From assembly GCF_000235425.2 (NCBI RefSeq), contig NZ_KI912266.1:922273-986272 (forward strand): a stretch of 64,000 nucleotides of DNA, given 5' to 3'. Shown piece after piece: positions 35,018 through 42,932 of this stretch; the stretch's first letter is position 1; each line of letters opens with the position of its first letter. Under the pieces are notes generated by a model, which worked only from the letters and a program-made list of their open reading frames with translations, was not told the DNA's origin and ran no database searches. Position numbers and translations under genes: made by a program. This DNA is from Pseudofrankia saprophytica. Lineage in GTDB: Bacteria > Actinomycetota > Actinomycetes > Frankiales > Frankiaceae.

Positions 35018-35821
35018 GTGAGCGACGCGGCGCTGGTGCGCTACGAGGAGGTCGACGAGGCGACGGCGCGGACGGCGAGCCGGCGCTACTGGGAGGACGA
35101 GGCGAGCGCCTACCAGCGCGAGCACGGCCACTTCCTCGGCGACGTCGACTTCTGCTGGTGCCCGGAGGGGCTGCGCGAGTCCCAGGTCCGCCTGCTCGGC
35201 GACGTCGCCGGCCGCCGGGTGCTCGAGGTCGGCTGCGGGGCGGCACAGTGCGCCCGCTGGCTCGCCGCGCGGGGCGCCCAGGTCGTCGGCGTGGACATCT
35301 CCCTGGGTCAGCTCACCCACGGCGCCGAGCTCGGCCGGCGTACCGGGATTCCGGTGCCGCTGGCCCAGGCGGACGCGACCGCGCTGCCCATCGCCTCCGA
35401 GTCGGTCGACCTCGCCTGCTCGGCGTTCGGCGCCGTGCCGTTCGTGGCGGACAGTGGCGCGGTCATGCGCGAGGTCGCCCGAGTGCTGCGGCCCGGCGGG
35501 CGCTGGGTGTTCTCGACCAACCACCCGATGATCTGGTGCCTGCCGGACGAGCCGGACGAGGCCGGGATGCGGGTCATCCAGAGCTACTTCGACCGGCGCG
35601 CCTACCTGGAGCGTGACGACTCCGGCCGGCCGGCCTACGTCGAGACGCACCGGACCATGGGCGACCGGGTCCGCGAGATCGTGGCCGCCGGGCTCACGCT
35701 GCTCGACGTCGTCGAGCCGGAGTGGCCGGAGGACAACCGCGAGGTCTGGGGTCAGTGGGGCCCCGTCCGCGGCCACTACCTCCCCTCCACCGCGATCTTC
35801 GTCACCGCCAGGCCGCGCTAG
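35018..35821 (+). CDS. Class I SAM-dependent methyltransferase
   Basis: 267 residues from a GTG. Motif I VLEVGCGAAQCARWLAARGAQVVGVDIS at ~68-95 binds SAM, with acidic loop residues after strand 2, and VDLACSAFGAVPFV as motif II-like. Methyltransf_11 type. It follows the kinase gene after ~110 nt. Substrate unknown; ubiquinone/menaquinone-type or small-molecule substrates are possible. Confidence 0.9.
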   Translation: MSDAALVRYEEVDEATARTASRRYWEDEASAYQREHGHFLGDVDFCWCPEGLRESQVRLLGDVAGRRVLEVGCGAAQCARWLAARGAQVVGVDISLGQLTHGAELGRRTGIPVPLAQADATALPIASESVDLACSAFGAVPFVADSGAVMREVARVLRPGGRWVFSTNHPMIWCLPDEPDEAGMRVIQSYFDRRAYLERDDSGRPAYVETHRTMGDRVREIVAAGLTLLDVVEPEWPEDNREVWGQWGPVRGHYLPSTAIFVTARPR

Positions 35822-36165
35822 GCCCGAGCAAAGACCGGACCACCTCGCCTGGCACCTCTGCCTCGGCGCCGCGGGCGTACCGCCGAGATCAACGCATCGC
35901 ACCAGGTCACCGGGGATGTGAGCCCCTCACGACGGACGCTTCGGGGGACCGGCTAACGTACTTCATGGCGAAGAGTCGCACTGGCCCCACTCAACCCCTG
36001 AGTGACCCATTCGACAACGACGCCCGCTTCTGCCCCACTTGGAGAACAACGAGCCGGCCTGCCGCAGGCCGATCCGGCTTGCCCCGTTATGTTTGGCCCC
36101 GCGTTCGCAGTTAGGGGCTGACTGTGTACCACGCCAACCTCACTACCGGGGAGGAATCGCCCACG
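35822..36165. other. Intergenic region upstream of the envelope cluster
   Basis: 344 bases without a credible gene. Slightly lower GC near 35940-36000 and 36080-36130. GGGGAGGAA, the ribosome binding site of the next gene, ends it. No promoter could be placed with confidence. Confidence 0.4.
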
Positions 36166-36690
36166 ATGCGACTCACCCCGGTAGTTCGTCTACGCGCCGC
36201 GGCCGTGCTGGCCGCCGGCGCGCTCGTGGTCACGGCTGCCGGTTGCTCGACCAGCGCCGACGACACGGCCTTTACTCCGGCCGCGACGGGGACCCGGGCG
36301 AAGCCAACCATCGTCCCCAACGAGCTGCCGCCGATCGGCAAGTTCATCAGGCAGTCCGACGGCAGCCAGGTGACGACGGTGAGCTCGGACTATCTGTTCG
36401 ACGTCGGCAGCGACCAGCTGCTGCCGGAGGCGACCCAGGCCCTCGCCGAGATCGTGCCGACCCTGCGCGAGCACGCCGGAGAGATCCAGATCGTCGGTTA
36501 CACCGATGGTCTCGGCTCCACCGACGCGAACCTGGAGTTGTCCAGGCGCCGCGGCGACGCGGTGAAGGCAGTCCTCGTCGGGGACGGCATCGACGGCTCG
36601 GTCCTTCAGGTTGTCCCGAAGGGTGAGGATGGCGCGCAGGACGGCGTGCCGGACTCCACCCGCCGCAAGGTGGAGATCGTCCTCAAGTGA
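36166..36690 (+). CDS. OmpA-C-like peptidoglycan-binding lipoprotein
   Basis: 174 residues from the ATG at 36166, 13 nt after GGGGAGG. Signal peptide with lipobox VVTAAGC (Cys26), a linker, then an OmpA/MotB-type C-terminal domain (YLFDVGSDQLLPEATQALAEI ... VGYTDGLGSTDANLELSRRRGDAVKAVL) with the conserved Asp and Arg that contact diaminopimelate. It should anchor to the membrane and grip peptidoglycan. The stop overlaps the GTG of the vWA-like lipoprotein gene (GTGA), implying a shared complex. Confidence 0.88.
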   Translation: MRLTPVVRLRAAAVLAAGALVVTAAGCSTSADDTAFTPAATGTRAKPTIVPNELPPIGKFIRQSDGSQVTTVSSDYLFDVGSDQLLPEATQALAEIVPTLREHAGEIQIVGYTDGLGSTDANLELSRRRGDAVKAVLVGDGIDGSVLQVVPKGEDGAQDGVPDSTRRKVEIVLK

Positions 36691-37496
36691 GCACCCTCAA
36701 CGCCACCCGCCTGCGTAGCCGGCTCGCCATGACCCTCGCCGGTCTGCTGGTTCTGATGCCCGTGCTGGCTGGCTGCGACCTGAACAGCCTCCTCGGCAAG
36801 AAGGCTGGCGACTGCTCGGCCTACCAGGAAAAGACGACGAAGAAGGGCGCGACGAGACCCCTTCTCCTCGTCCTGCTGGACCTGTCCAACAACTCCGCCG
36901 CCACCGGCGAGCAGGTCGCGACGGCCATGCGCCCCTACATCGACATAGCGCTCGCCAATGGCCAGTACGTCAAGGTCATCGCCAGTGGCGGCACCGGCAC
37001 CGGCATGAAGACCTTCCCCTGCTTCGCCGGCGACAAGCCGTTCCTCGTCAAGCGCGCCAACAGCACTCGGCAGGCCAAGGACCGCGGCAAGGGCGGCGAG
37101 GCGCTGCAGACGGAGTTCAGCCACGTCGTGCAGGAGACCCCGGTCGGCGCGACCGGCAGCGTCACCAGCCTGCTTGGCGCCGTCAACGACGACATCCAGT
37201 CCTTGCGCAACACCCCCGGCGTGAAGCTCGGCGACGTCACGGTGGTCGTCTGGAGCGACCTGATGGGCACCGGCGAGCAGGGCGACTGCATGAACCTGGA
37301 CAACAAGCAGGCGACCGTGGGCGTGGCCGAGGGCATCGTCGAGCGCTGCTTCGCGACTTCACAGATCAGTGCCGTCAAGGACGCCAAGATCCGGTTCATT
37401 GGCACGAGCCAGGGGGACCTTACGGCCCCCCAGCAGGATCTTTCGCGCTACCTGAGAGGCGAACTGTGTCGGCGGTTGAGCAGTGACTGCAGCTAG
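36687..37496 (+). CDS. vWA-like lipoprotein of unknown function
   Basis: 269 residues from a GTG overlapping the previous stop. The signal peptide ends in a lipobox PVLAGC (Cys30). The body has a Rossmann-like core: PLLLVLLDLSNNSAATGEQVATAMRPYIDIAL, VKVIASGGTGTG, LGDVTVVVWSDLMG, IRFIGTSQGDLT. It resembles a von Willebrand A domain with a partial metal site (DLSNN instead of DxSxS). Four or more extra cysteines may form disulphides. Likely a surface partner of the OmpA-like protein. Confidence 0.78.
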   Translation: MSTLNATRLRSRLAMTLAGLLVLMPVLAGCDLNSLLGKKAGDCSAYQEKTTKKGATRPLLLVLLDLSNNSAATGEQVATAMRPYIDIALANGQYVKVIASGGTGTGMKTFPCFAGDKPFLVKRANSTRQAKDRGKGGEALQTEFSHVVQETPVGATGSVTSLLGAVNDDIQSLRNTPGVKLGDVTVVVWSDLMGTGEQGDCMNLDNKQATVGVAEGIVERCFATSQISAVKDAKIRFIGTSQGDLTAPQQDLSRYLRGELCRRLSSDCS

Positions 37497-37517
37497 CCGC
37501 CCGGCGGCCACCGTGAG

Positions 37518-37553
37518 CCGCGTGGTTTCACCCACCAGGGTGACACCACGCGG
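37518..37553 (+). terminator. 16-bp hairpin after the lipoprotein pair
   Basis: Arms 37518-37533 and 37538-37553 pair with one mismatch and a 4-nt loop, 21 nt after the stop at 37496. It could attenuate or end transcription before the two membrane-protein genes. Confidence 0.65.
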
Positions 37554-37694
37554 CCTTGCCGTCGGCGGGACCAAACCGGCCGCCACGGGCTACGCACGCA
37601 TCAGGGCCACCCAGCCAGCAACAGGCGCGCTGCCACGCCGCCTGCACGCCGCCGGAGGCCTCATCACTGAGGGTTATGGACCGGAGGCACCGGT

Positions 37695-38288
37695 ATGAGC
37701 ATTTACGAGCAGCAACCTAGGCCTGGGACTGAATCGACCACCAATCCGGACGGGTCGTTCATCGCGTCCACGCAGACGATGGCCCGTGCGAAAAAGGCCC
37801 GGGGCAGCGCCTTCAGCGAACATCGGGACCAGCACTACGCCCCGGCGCTCATGCGGTCTGCCGTCGTCATCTTCATCTGTGGCCTCTCGATGGTGCTGGT
37901 CGTCGGCTTCCTCTGGCTCACGATGCCGTCCTCGTCGTCGATCCGGGTCTCCGTCAGCGGCTCGATCTTCGTGACGGCGATCGGCTTCTTCCTGTCCGGC
38001 AACACCTTCCGGCTGCGTGACGTCCGTCGGCGCATCGGCAACCGTGCCCGGGCGGGCCTGATCGCTCCGATCGACGCGCTTTCCGAGCTCCCGCCACGAG
38101 ACACCATCCAGCGCCGCTTCATGATCGGCGCGGTCGCGGCGTTCGTGGGCCTGACAGCCCTGGTCTTCATCGCGGTCTTCGCGAACGGCGATGGCTCGGG
38201 CAGCGAGACGGTCATCGCCCCGATCATCGGCGCGATCTTCGCGATGCTGTGCTTCCTCGCCGGAAGCTACTCCCGACCGATCGACTGA
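37695..38288 (+). CDS. Four-span membrane protein of unknown function
   Basis: 197 residues, ATG at 37695 with GGAGG 8-10 nt upstream. A ~50-residue hydrophilic, basic N-terminus precedes two pairs of hydrophobic helices: ~54-76 and ~86-102, then a basic loop (RLRDVRRRIGNRARAGLIAPIDALSELPPRDTIQRR), ~142-162 and ~174-192. No known domain. Its position between lipoproteins and a coiled-coil membrane protein suggests an envelope assembly. Confidence 0.75.
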   Translation: MSIYEQQPRPGTESTTNPDGSFIASTQTMARAKKARGSAFSEHRDQHYAPALMRSAVVIFICGLSMVLVVGFLWLTMPSSSSIRVSVSGSIFVTAIGFFLSGNTFRLRDVRRRIGNRARAGLIAPIDALSELPPRDTIQRRFMIGAVAAFVGLTALVFIAVFANGDGSGSETVIAPIIGAIFAMLCFLAGSYSRPID

Positions 38289-38452
38289 CGGCCACGACGC
38301 CCGGCTGATTCGCATGGCTACTCGACGACCGACCCAGGTATTTCCCATCCAGGCCGAAGCCCCCCACCGGCCCCGCACACCGGCCAGGACAGACGTCTCG
38401 GCCCAGAACCACATCGACACAGGCACGAAGAGATACGGAAAGCGAGACCCAG

Positions 38453-39532
38453 GTGCTGCGCAGGGGTAACCAGCCGGGGAAACTGGCCAAGCAGCTGATT
38501 CGCCGGGTCGGGGACGCCGACATCGCGCTGGCTGGCGCCGAGACCCGTCCCAAGGTCCTCAAGACCCTCGAGGACGCCGAGGTGCAGGAGATCCGGGCAG
38601 CGACCCGGGCCGACGCTCGGTCGCTCGAGGAGGAGATCGCCGAGCTGCGCACCGAGATCGACGCTCGGGCGGAGCGACGCGAGCGTCAGTCCGAGCTGAT
38701 GCGCCACAAGATCGAGCAGGGTCGCCTGTGGCGCAGCGTCGGCGTGCAGGAGCGCATTCCCCAACTGCACCTGGGGAAGGGCGCGCGCACCGTCGTGCTC
38801 CTGGTGCTCGCGGCGCTGGACTTCTACGTGTTCGCGAGCGCCTACGCCGCCCTCGACGACACCCCGCAGTTCAGCGTGGGCTGGTGGCTCGGCGGTCTGC
38901 TCGGCATCGCGGTGTTCTTCGCCGGCTTCGCCCTCTCGCACGCCATCAAGGGCTCGATCTTCGCCAGGGCCCAGCGGCAGTTCCTGTCGGCGGCCGACAA
39001 CGGCCGGCTCGTGATCGACCAGGACATCCGCCCGCAGCTGGTGGACTCCAAGTCGTCCCCGCTCGCCCTGTGGCTCACCGCGCTCATCTTCCTGGTCCTC
39101 ATGATCGCCGGTGTGCTGGTGCGGGTGGAGGGCTCGGCCTCCGACGTCAGCCTGCCGCTGATCCTGTTCCAGGGCCTCATCCCGCTGGTGGCCGTCGTCG
39201 TCGAGCTCTACCTGCACGACCCGACCGAGCGCGACGACCCCATGCCGAACTGGCGTGACCGCCGGCTGGAGCGTCACCTCGCCAAGGCCGAGCGCCGCCT
39301 GCGCGTGGTGGCCGCCCAGGTCGAGGCGAGGGTCGCCCAGGTCGAGAAGCTCTACCGCGTCGAGGAGGCGATCCTCGACGTCGAGCAGAAGGACATGGGC
39401 CTGCGGCACACCACCGACCTGGTCCTCAACGGCGGCCACATCCCGACGGTCTCCAGCAACGGCCGGGTGGCCGAGGTCGACCGCGACCAGCTCGAGAAGA
39501 CCATCAAGATGGCCAGGGGCAGCCGCTCCTGA
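38453..39532 (+). CDS. Coiled-coil membrane protein of unknown function
   Basis: 359 residues from a GTG at 38453. Residues ~40-90 are charged and heptad-like (RSLEEEIAELRTEIDARAERRERQSELM), followed by four hydrophobic helices (~108-126, ~142-162, ~200-220, ~232-250). A second long coiled coil follows at ~265-325 (RRLERHLAKAERRLRVVAAQVEARVAQVEKLYRVEEAIL). No family recognised. The coiled-coil-membrane-coiled-coil plan suits a scaffold or mechanosensing partner to the lipoproteins upstream. Confidence 0.78.
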   Translation: MLRRGNQPGKLAKQLIRRVGDADIALAGAETRPKVLKTLEDAEVQEIRAATRADARSLEEEIAELRTEIDARAERRERQSELMRHKIEQGRLWRSVGVQERIPQLHLGKGARTVVLLVLAALDFYVFASAYAALDDTPQFSVGWWLGGLLGIAVFFAGFALSHAIKGSIFARAQRQFLSAADNGRLVIDQDIRPQLVDSKSSPLALWLTALIFLVLMIAGVLVRVEGSASDVSLPLILFQGLIPLVAVVVELYLHDPTERDDPMPNWRDRRLERHLAKAERRLRVVAAQVEARVAQVEKLYRVEEAILDVEQKDMGLRHTTDLVLNGGHIPTVSSNGRVAEVDRDQLEKTIKMARGSRS

Positions 39533-39575
39533 CGTCGCGGCCAGCCCGGCTGGCACCAGAACTCAGAACTCCCGG

Positions 39576-39620
39576 CTGGGGTGCCGGGTCCGGACTACGG
39601 TTCGGACCCCGGCATCCCAG
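39576..39620 (+). terminator. Long hairpin ending the envelope cluster
   Basis: Arms 39576-39592 and 39603-39620 pair along 17 positions with one G-T wobble and one bulged base, 10-nt loop, 43 nt after the stop at 39532. Confidence 0.6.
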
Positions 39621-39758
39621 CTTTTCCATGAGGCCCGACGGATCGGTGACGCCCGAAGGGCGGGGCCGGAGCAGGCCGGAGCCAGAGCAGGCCGGGACAG
39701 AGCAGGTCGGGACATCGCGTCCCGTGACACCTCCGGCAAGGTCGGCCACGATCGTCTC

Positions 39759-42011
39759 GTGCGGGGTGGACGGATCGGGCTGGCGCTCGCGGGGGCCGGG
39801 ACCGCGGCGACGGTCACGGTCGTCGGGCTCGGCGTGTGGCTGCGGCTCGCCGCCTGGGACGCGCCGGCCGCCGACGAGGTGATGGCCTGGTGGCTGTCCA
39901 GCGCCGTGGCCGCGCTCGGGTACGGCCTGCTGGGCGGGCGGCTCGCGGCCCGGCGCCCGCGGTTGTCGGTCGGCTGGCTGCTGCTCGGCTTCGGGCTGGC
40001 GAACGCGCTCGCGCTCGCCGGGCCCGGCTGGCTGGTGTACGAGCTGGCGCACCGACCGGAGCGGGTCTCGACGGCGGCCAGGGCCGCGATGTGGGTGGGC
40101 AACGCCACCTGGATGATCGCCGTGATCGGCACGGTGAGCGTGCTGCCGCTGCTGCTGCCCGGCGGGCGCCTGCCGTCGCGGCGCTGGCGGCCCGTGCTGG
40201 CCGTGGCCGTCATGGCCGTCGTCGGCTCCACCGCGCAGGCGGCGGCCACGCCCTACGGCACCTTCGCCCCGACGCTCCCCCGCTATGGCGTCCGCAACCC
40301 GACCGGCCTGAGCTGGGCCGTCGAGGCCTGGGTGACAGCCCCGCTCGTCGCGCTGACCGCGACGACGGCGCTCGCGGCCCTGTGGTCGCTGTCACGCCGC
40401 GGTCGCGGCCGCCCCGCCGGTACCAACGGCTCCGCCGGCGCCGATCGCACCACCGGTCCCGGCAGTACTGCGAGTACCGCCGGCGCCGCCGGTACTACCG
40501 GTACCGCCGGCGACCCGGCCGAGCGGGAGCGGCGGCAGGCCCGCTGGGTGCTGCTCGGGCTCGCCGCGTCGGTGGTCCTCTTCGTCGCCGGGTTCTGGCT
40601 GGGACCGGTCCTCACGGCGCTCGCGATGCTGCCGCTACCGGTGGCCTGCCTGGTCGCGGTGCTGCGCTACCAGATGTGGGACGTCGATCTGGTGGTGAGC
40701 CGCGCGCTCGCCTACGGCGCGCTCACCGTCGTCATCGGCGCCTGCTACGCCGCCTGCGTCGGGTTCGGCGGCGCCCTGCTCGGCCGGACCACCGGGGCGC
40801 CGCTGGTGGCGACGGCGCTGGTCGCGGTGTTCGCCGAGCCGCTCGCGCGCCGGCTGCGCGCCGAGGCGAACCGGCTGGTCTTCGGCGGCGAGCACGACCC
40901 GCGCACCGTACTGAGCCTGGTCGGCGCCCGGCTGCGGGCCGCCGAGGACGCCGACACGATCAGCCGCCGCGTCCTTCCCGAGCTCGCCGCCGCCGCCGCG
41001 ACGGCGCTGCGGGTGCCGTACGCGGCGATCGAGGTGGTGGGCGGCGAGACGATCGAGCACGGTACGCCCCCGCCCGCGAGCCCGGTGAGCGGCTCGGGCA
41101 ACGTCCCGGGCGACCGTCCCGGAACCGGCGAGGCCGCCGGGCCTGCGGCCAGACAGGGCCTGGACCGGATCCCGCTGGAGTACGCCGGAACGAGGGTCGG
41201 GACGTTGCTGCTGGCCCGGCGGGCAGACTGGCTGCGCCCGGCGGAGCGACGGCTGCTCATCGAGGTCACCGAGAACGCCGGTGTCGCGCTGCACTCCGTC
41301 GTCCTTGCCCGCGACCTGCGTCGATCTCGCGAGCAACTGGTCGCCGCGCGGGAGGAGGAGCGCCGCCGGCTCTACCGCGAGCTGCATGACGGCTTCGGGC
41401 CGGTGCTGGCCGCCTCGGCGCTGCAGGCCGAGACCGCGCGTGACCTGCTGCCCGCGGACCCGCCCGCCGCCGCGCGGATCCTCGACCGGGTCGTCCCGCG
41501 GCTGCGCGGGACCGTCGACGACGTGCGCGCGCTCGTGCACGGCCTGCGCCCACCGGCGCTCGACGACCTCGGTCTCGGCCCGGCCGTGCGCGAGCTGGCC
41601 ACCCGCTTCGCCGCGCCGGGCCTGCGGGTCCAGGTGACGGCCGACGAGGACCTGGGCACCCTGCCTGCGGCCGCCGAGGTCGCGGCGTACCGGATCGTCG
41701 CCGAGGCGCTGACGAACGCCGTCCGCCACGGCCGCCCGTCGCTGCTGCGGGTGGTCCTGGCCAGGAAGCCCGAGGGCCTGGACGTCCAGGTGATCGATGA
41801 CGGCCGCGGGCTGGGAGCGTCGGACGCCGGCGATCCCGCCGGCGAGGCCGGTGAGGCGGTGCCGGCCGCCGCGGGCGGGATGGGGCTGCGCTCGATGCGC
41901 GAGCGGGTCGACGAGCTGTGCGGGACGTTCGAGATCGGCCCCGGCCCGGACGGCCGCGGCGCCCGGGTGGCCGCCCTGCTCCCGGCGGCATCAGGCACGA
42001 CCGAAGGGTGA
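39759..42011 (+). CDS. Membrane sensor histidine kinase, NarL/HisKA_3 type
   Basis: 750 residues from the GTG at 39759. About eight hydrophobic segments occupy ~1-340, broken by a Gly/Ser/Thr-rich cytoplasmic loop (~215-250). Then comes a GAF-like region (~380-510), the DHp H-box YRELHDGFGP with His543, the N-box EALTNAVRH, VIDDGRGLG, and GMGLRSMRERVDEL. It phosphorylates the response regulator 7 nt downstream. Its ligand-sensing N-terminus is not a known input domain. It may monitor the envelope complex encoded just upstream, which is inference from position. Confidence 0.9.
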   Translation: MRGGRIGLALAGAGTAATVTVVGLGVWLRLAAWDAPAADEVMAWWLSSAVAALGYGLLGGRLAARRPRLSVGWLLLGFGLANALALAGPGWLVYELAHRPERVSTAARAAMWVGNATWMIAVIGTVSVLPLLLPGGRLPSRRWRPVLAVAVMAVVGSTAQAAATPYGTFAPTLPRYGVRNPTGLSWAVEAWVTAPLVALTATTALAALWSLSRRGRGRPAGTNGSAGADRTTGPGSTASTAGAAGTTGTAGDPAERERRQARWVLLGLAASVVLFVAGFWLGPVLTALAMLPLPVACLVAVLRYQMWDVDLVVSRALAYGALTVVIGACYAACVGFGGALLGRTTGAPLVATALVAVFAEPLARRLRAEANRLVFGGEHDPRTVLSLVGARLRAAEDADTISRRVLPELAAAAATALRVPYAAIEVVGGETIEHGTPPPASPVSGSGNVPGDRPGTGEAAGPAARQGLDRIPLEYAGTRVGTLLLARRADWLRPAERRLLIEVTENAGVALHSVVLARDLRRSREQLVAAREEERRRLYRELHDGFGPVLAASALQAETARDLLPADPPAAARILDRVVPRLRGTVDDVRALVHGLRPPALDDLGLGPAVRELATRFAAPGLRVQVTADEDLGTLPAAAEVAAYRIVAEALTNAVRHGRPSLLRVVLARKPEGLDVQVIDDGRGLGASDAGDPAGEAGEAVPAAAGGMGLRSMRERVDELCGTFEIGPGPDGRGARVAALLPAASGTTEG

Positions 42012-42018
42012 GGCACAC

Positions 42019-42663
42019 GTGCGCGTTCTCGTGGTCGATGACCACCCGTTGTTCCGCGAGGGGCTGACCATCGCGATCGAGACGATGCCCGACGTCGAGG
42101 TCGTCGGTGAGGCGGGCGACGGTGACGAGGCCGTCGAGGCCACCGGACGGCTCGCGCCCGACATCGTCGTGATGGACCTGCACATGCCCGGAACCAATGG
42201 CATCGACGCGACCAGACGGATCGTCGGCGCGCACCCCGGCGTGGCTGTCCTCGTCCTGACGATGCTCGATGGCGATGACTCGGTGTTCGCGGCGATGCGC
42301 GCCGGCGCCCGCGGCTACCTGCTCAAGGGCGCCGACCGCCAGGAGATCGCCCGCGCGCTGCGCGCCGTCGCCGCCGGCGAGGTGGTCTTCAGCGCGGCGA
42401 TCGCGAGCAGGGTGCTCGCCTGGTTCGCCAGCGGCGGGCGGGGGGCGCTCGCCCCGTTCCCCGAGCTCACCGACCGGGAGCGGGAGATCCTCGACCTGGT
42501 CGCCCGCGGCCTCACGAACCCGGCCATCGCCCGCCGGCTGCACCTGTCCGACAAGACCATCCGTAACCACGTCTCGAACGTCTTCACCAAGCTTCAGGTC
42601 GCCGACCGCGCGGAGGCCGTCGCCAGAGCCCGCGACGCCGGCCTAGGCACCGGTCCGCTGTAG
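42019..42663 (+). CDS. NarL/LuxR-family response regulator
   Basis: 214 residues from a GTG 7 nt after the kinase stop. Receiver with D7/D8, phospho-acceptor D53 (VVMDLHMPG), and Lys in YLLKGAD. LuxR HTH ~148-210 (LTDREREILDLVARGLTNPAIARRLHLSDKTIRNHVSNVFTKL). It is the cognate regulator of the adjacent kinase. Confidence 0.95.
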   Translation: MRVLVVDDHPLFREGLTIAIETMPDVEVVGEAGDGDEAVEATGRLAPDIVVMDLHMPGTNGIDATRRIVGAHPGVAVLVLTMLDGDDSVFAAMRAGARGYLLKGADRQEIARALRAVAAGEVVFSAAIASRVLAWFASGGRGALAPFPELTDREREILDLVARGLTNPAIARRLHLSDKTIRNHVSNVFTKLQVADRAEAVARARDAGLGTGPL

Positions 42664-42932
42664 CCACGGCGCCGTCCACCGGCCGCCACGGCCACGGCCA
42701 CCACGGCCGCCACGGCCGTGTCATCCACCACCCTGGCCGCGACCGCCCGCCGGTCGGTCCACCGGCGTGGCGGCCGAGGTACGACACTGGAGCCTAAGAA
42801 GGCTGACCTGGCCGGTTTCGGCGGGTGGCTGGCAGGTGTGGCGCCGCAGCGACACCGGGTGCAACATGACGATTGCGGGCATGTGGTGTAACTCACCCAT
42901 TGTTCGACCCGCCTGGAGGCGTCGGCGCGGCG

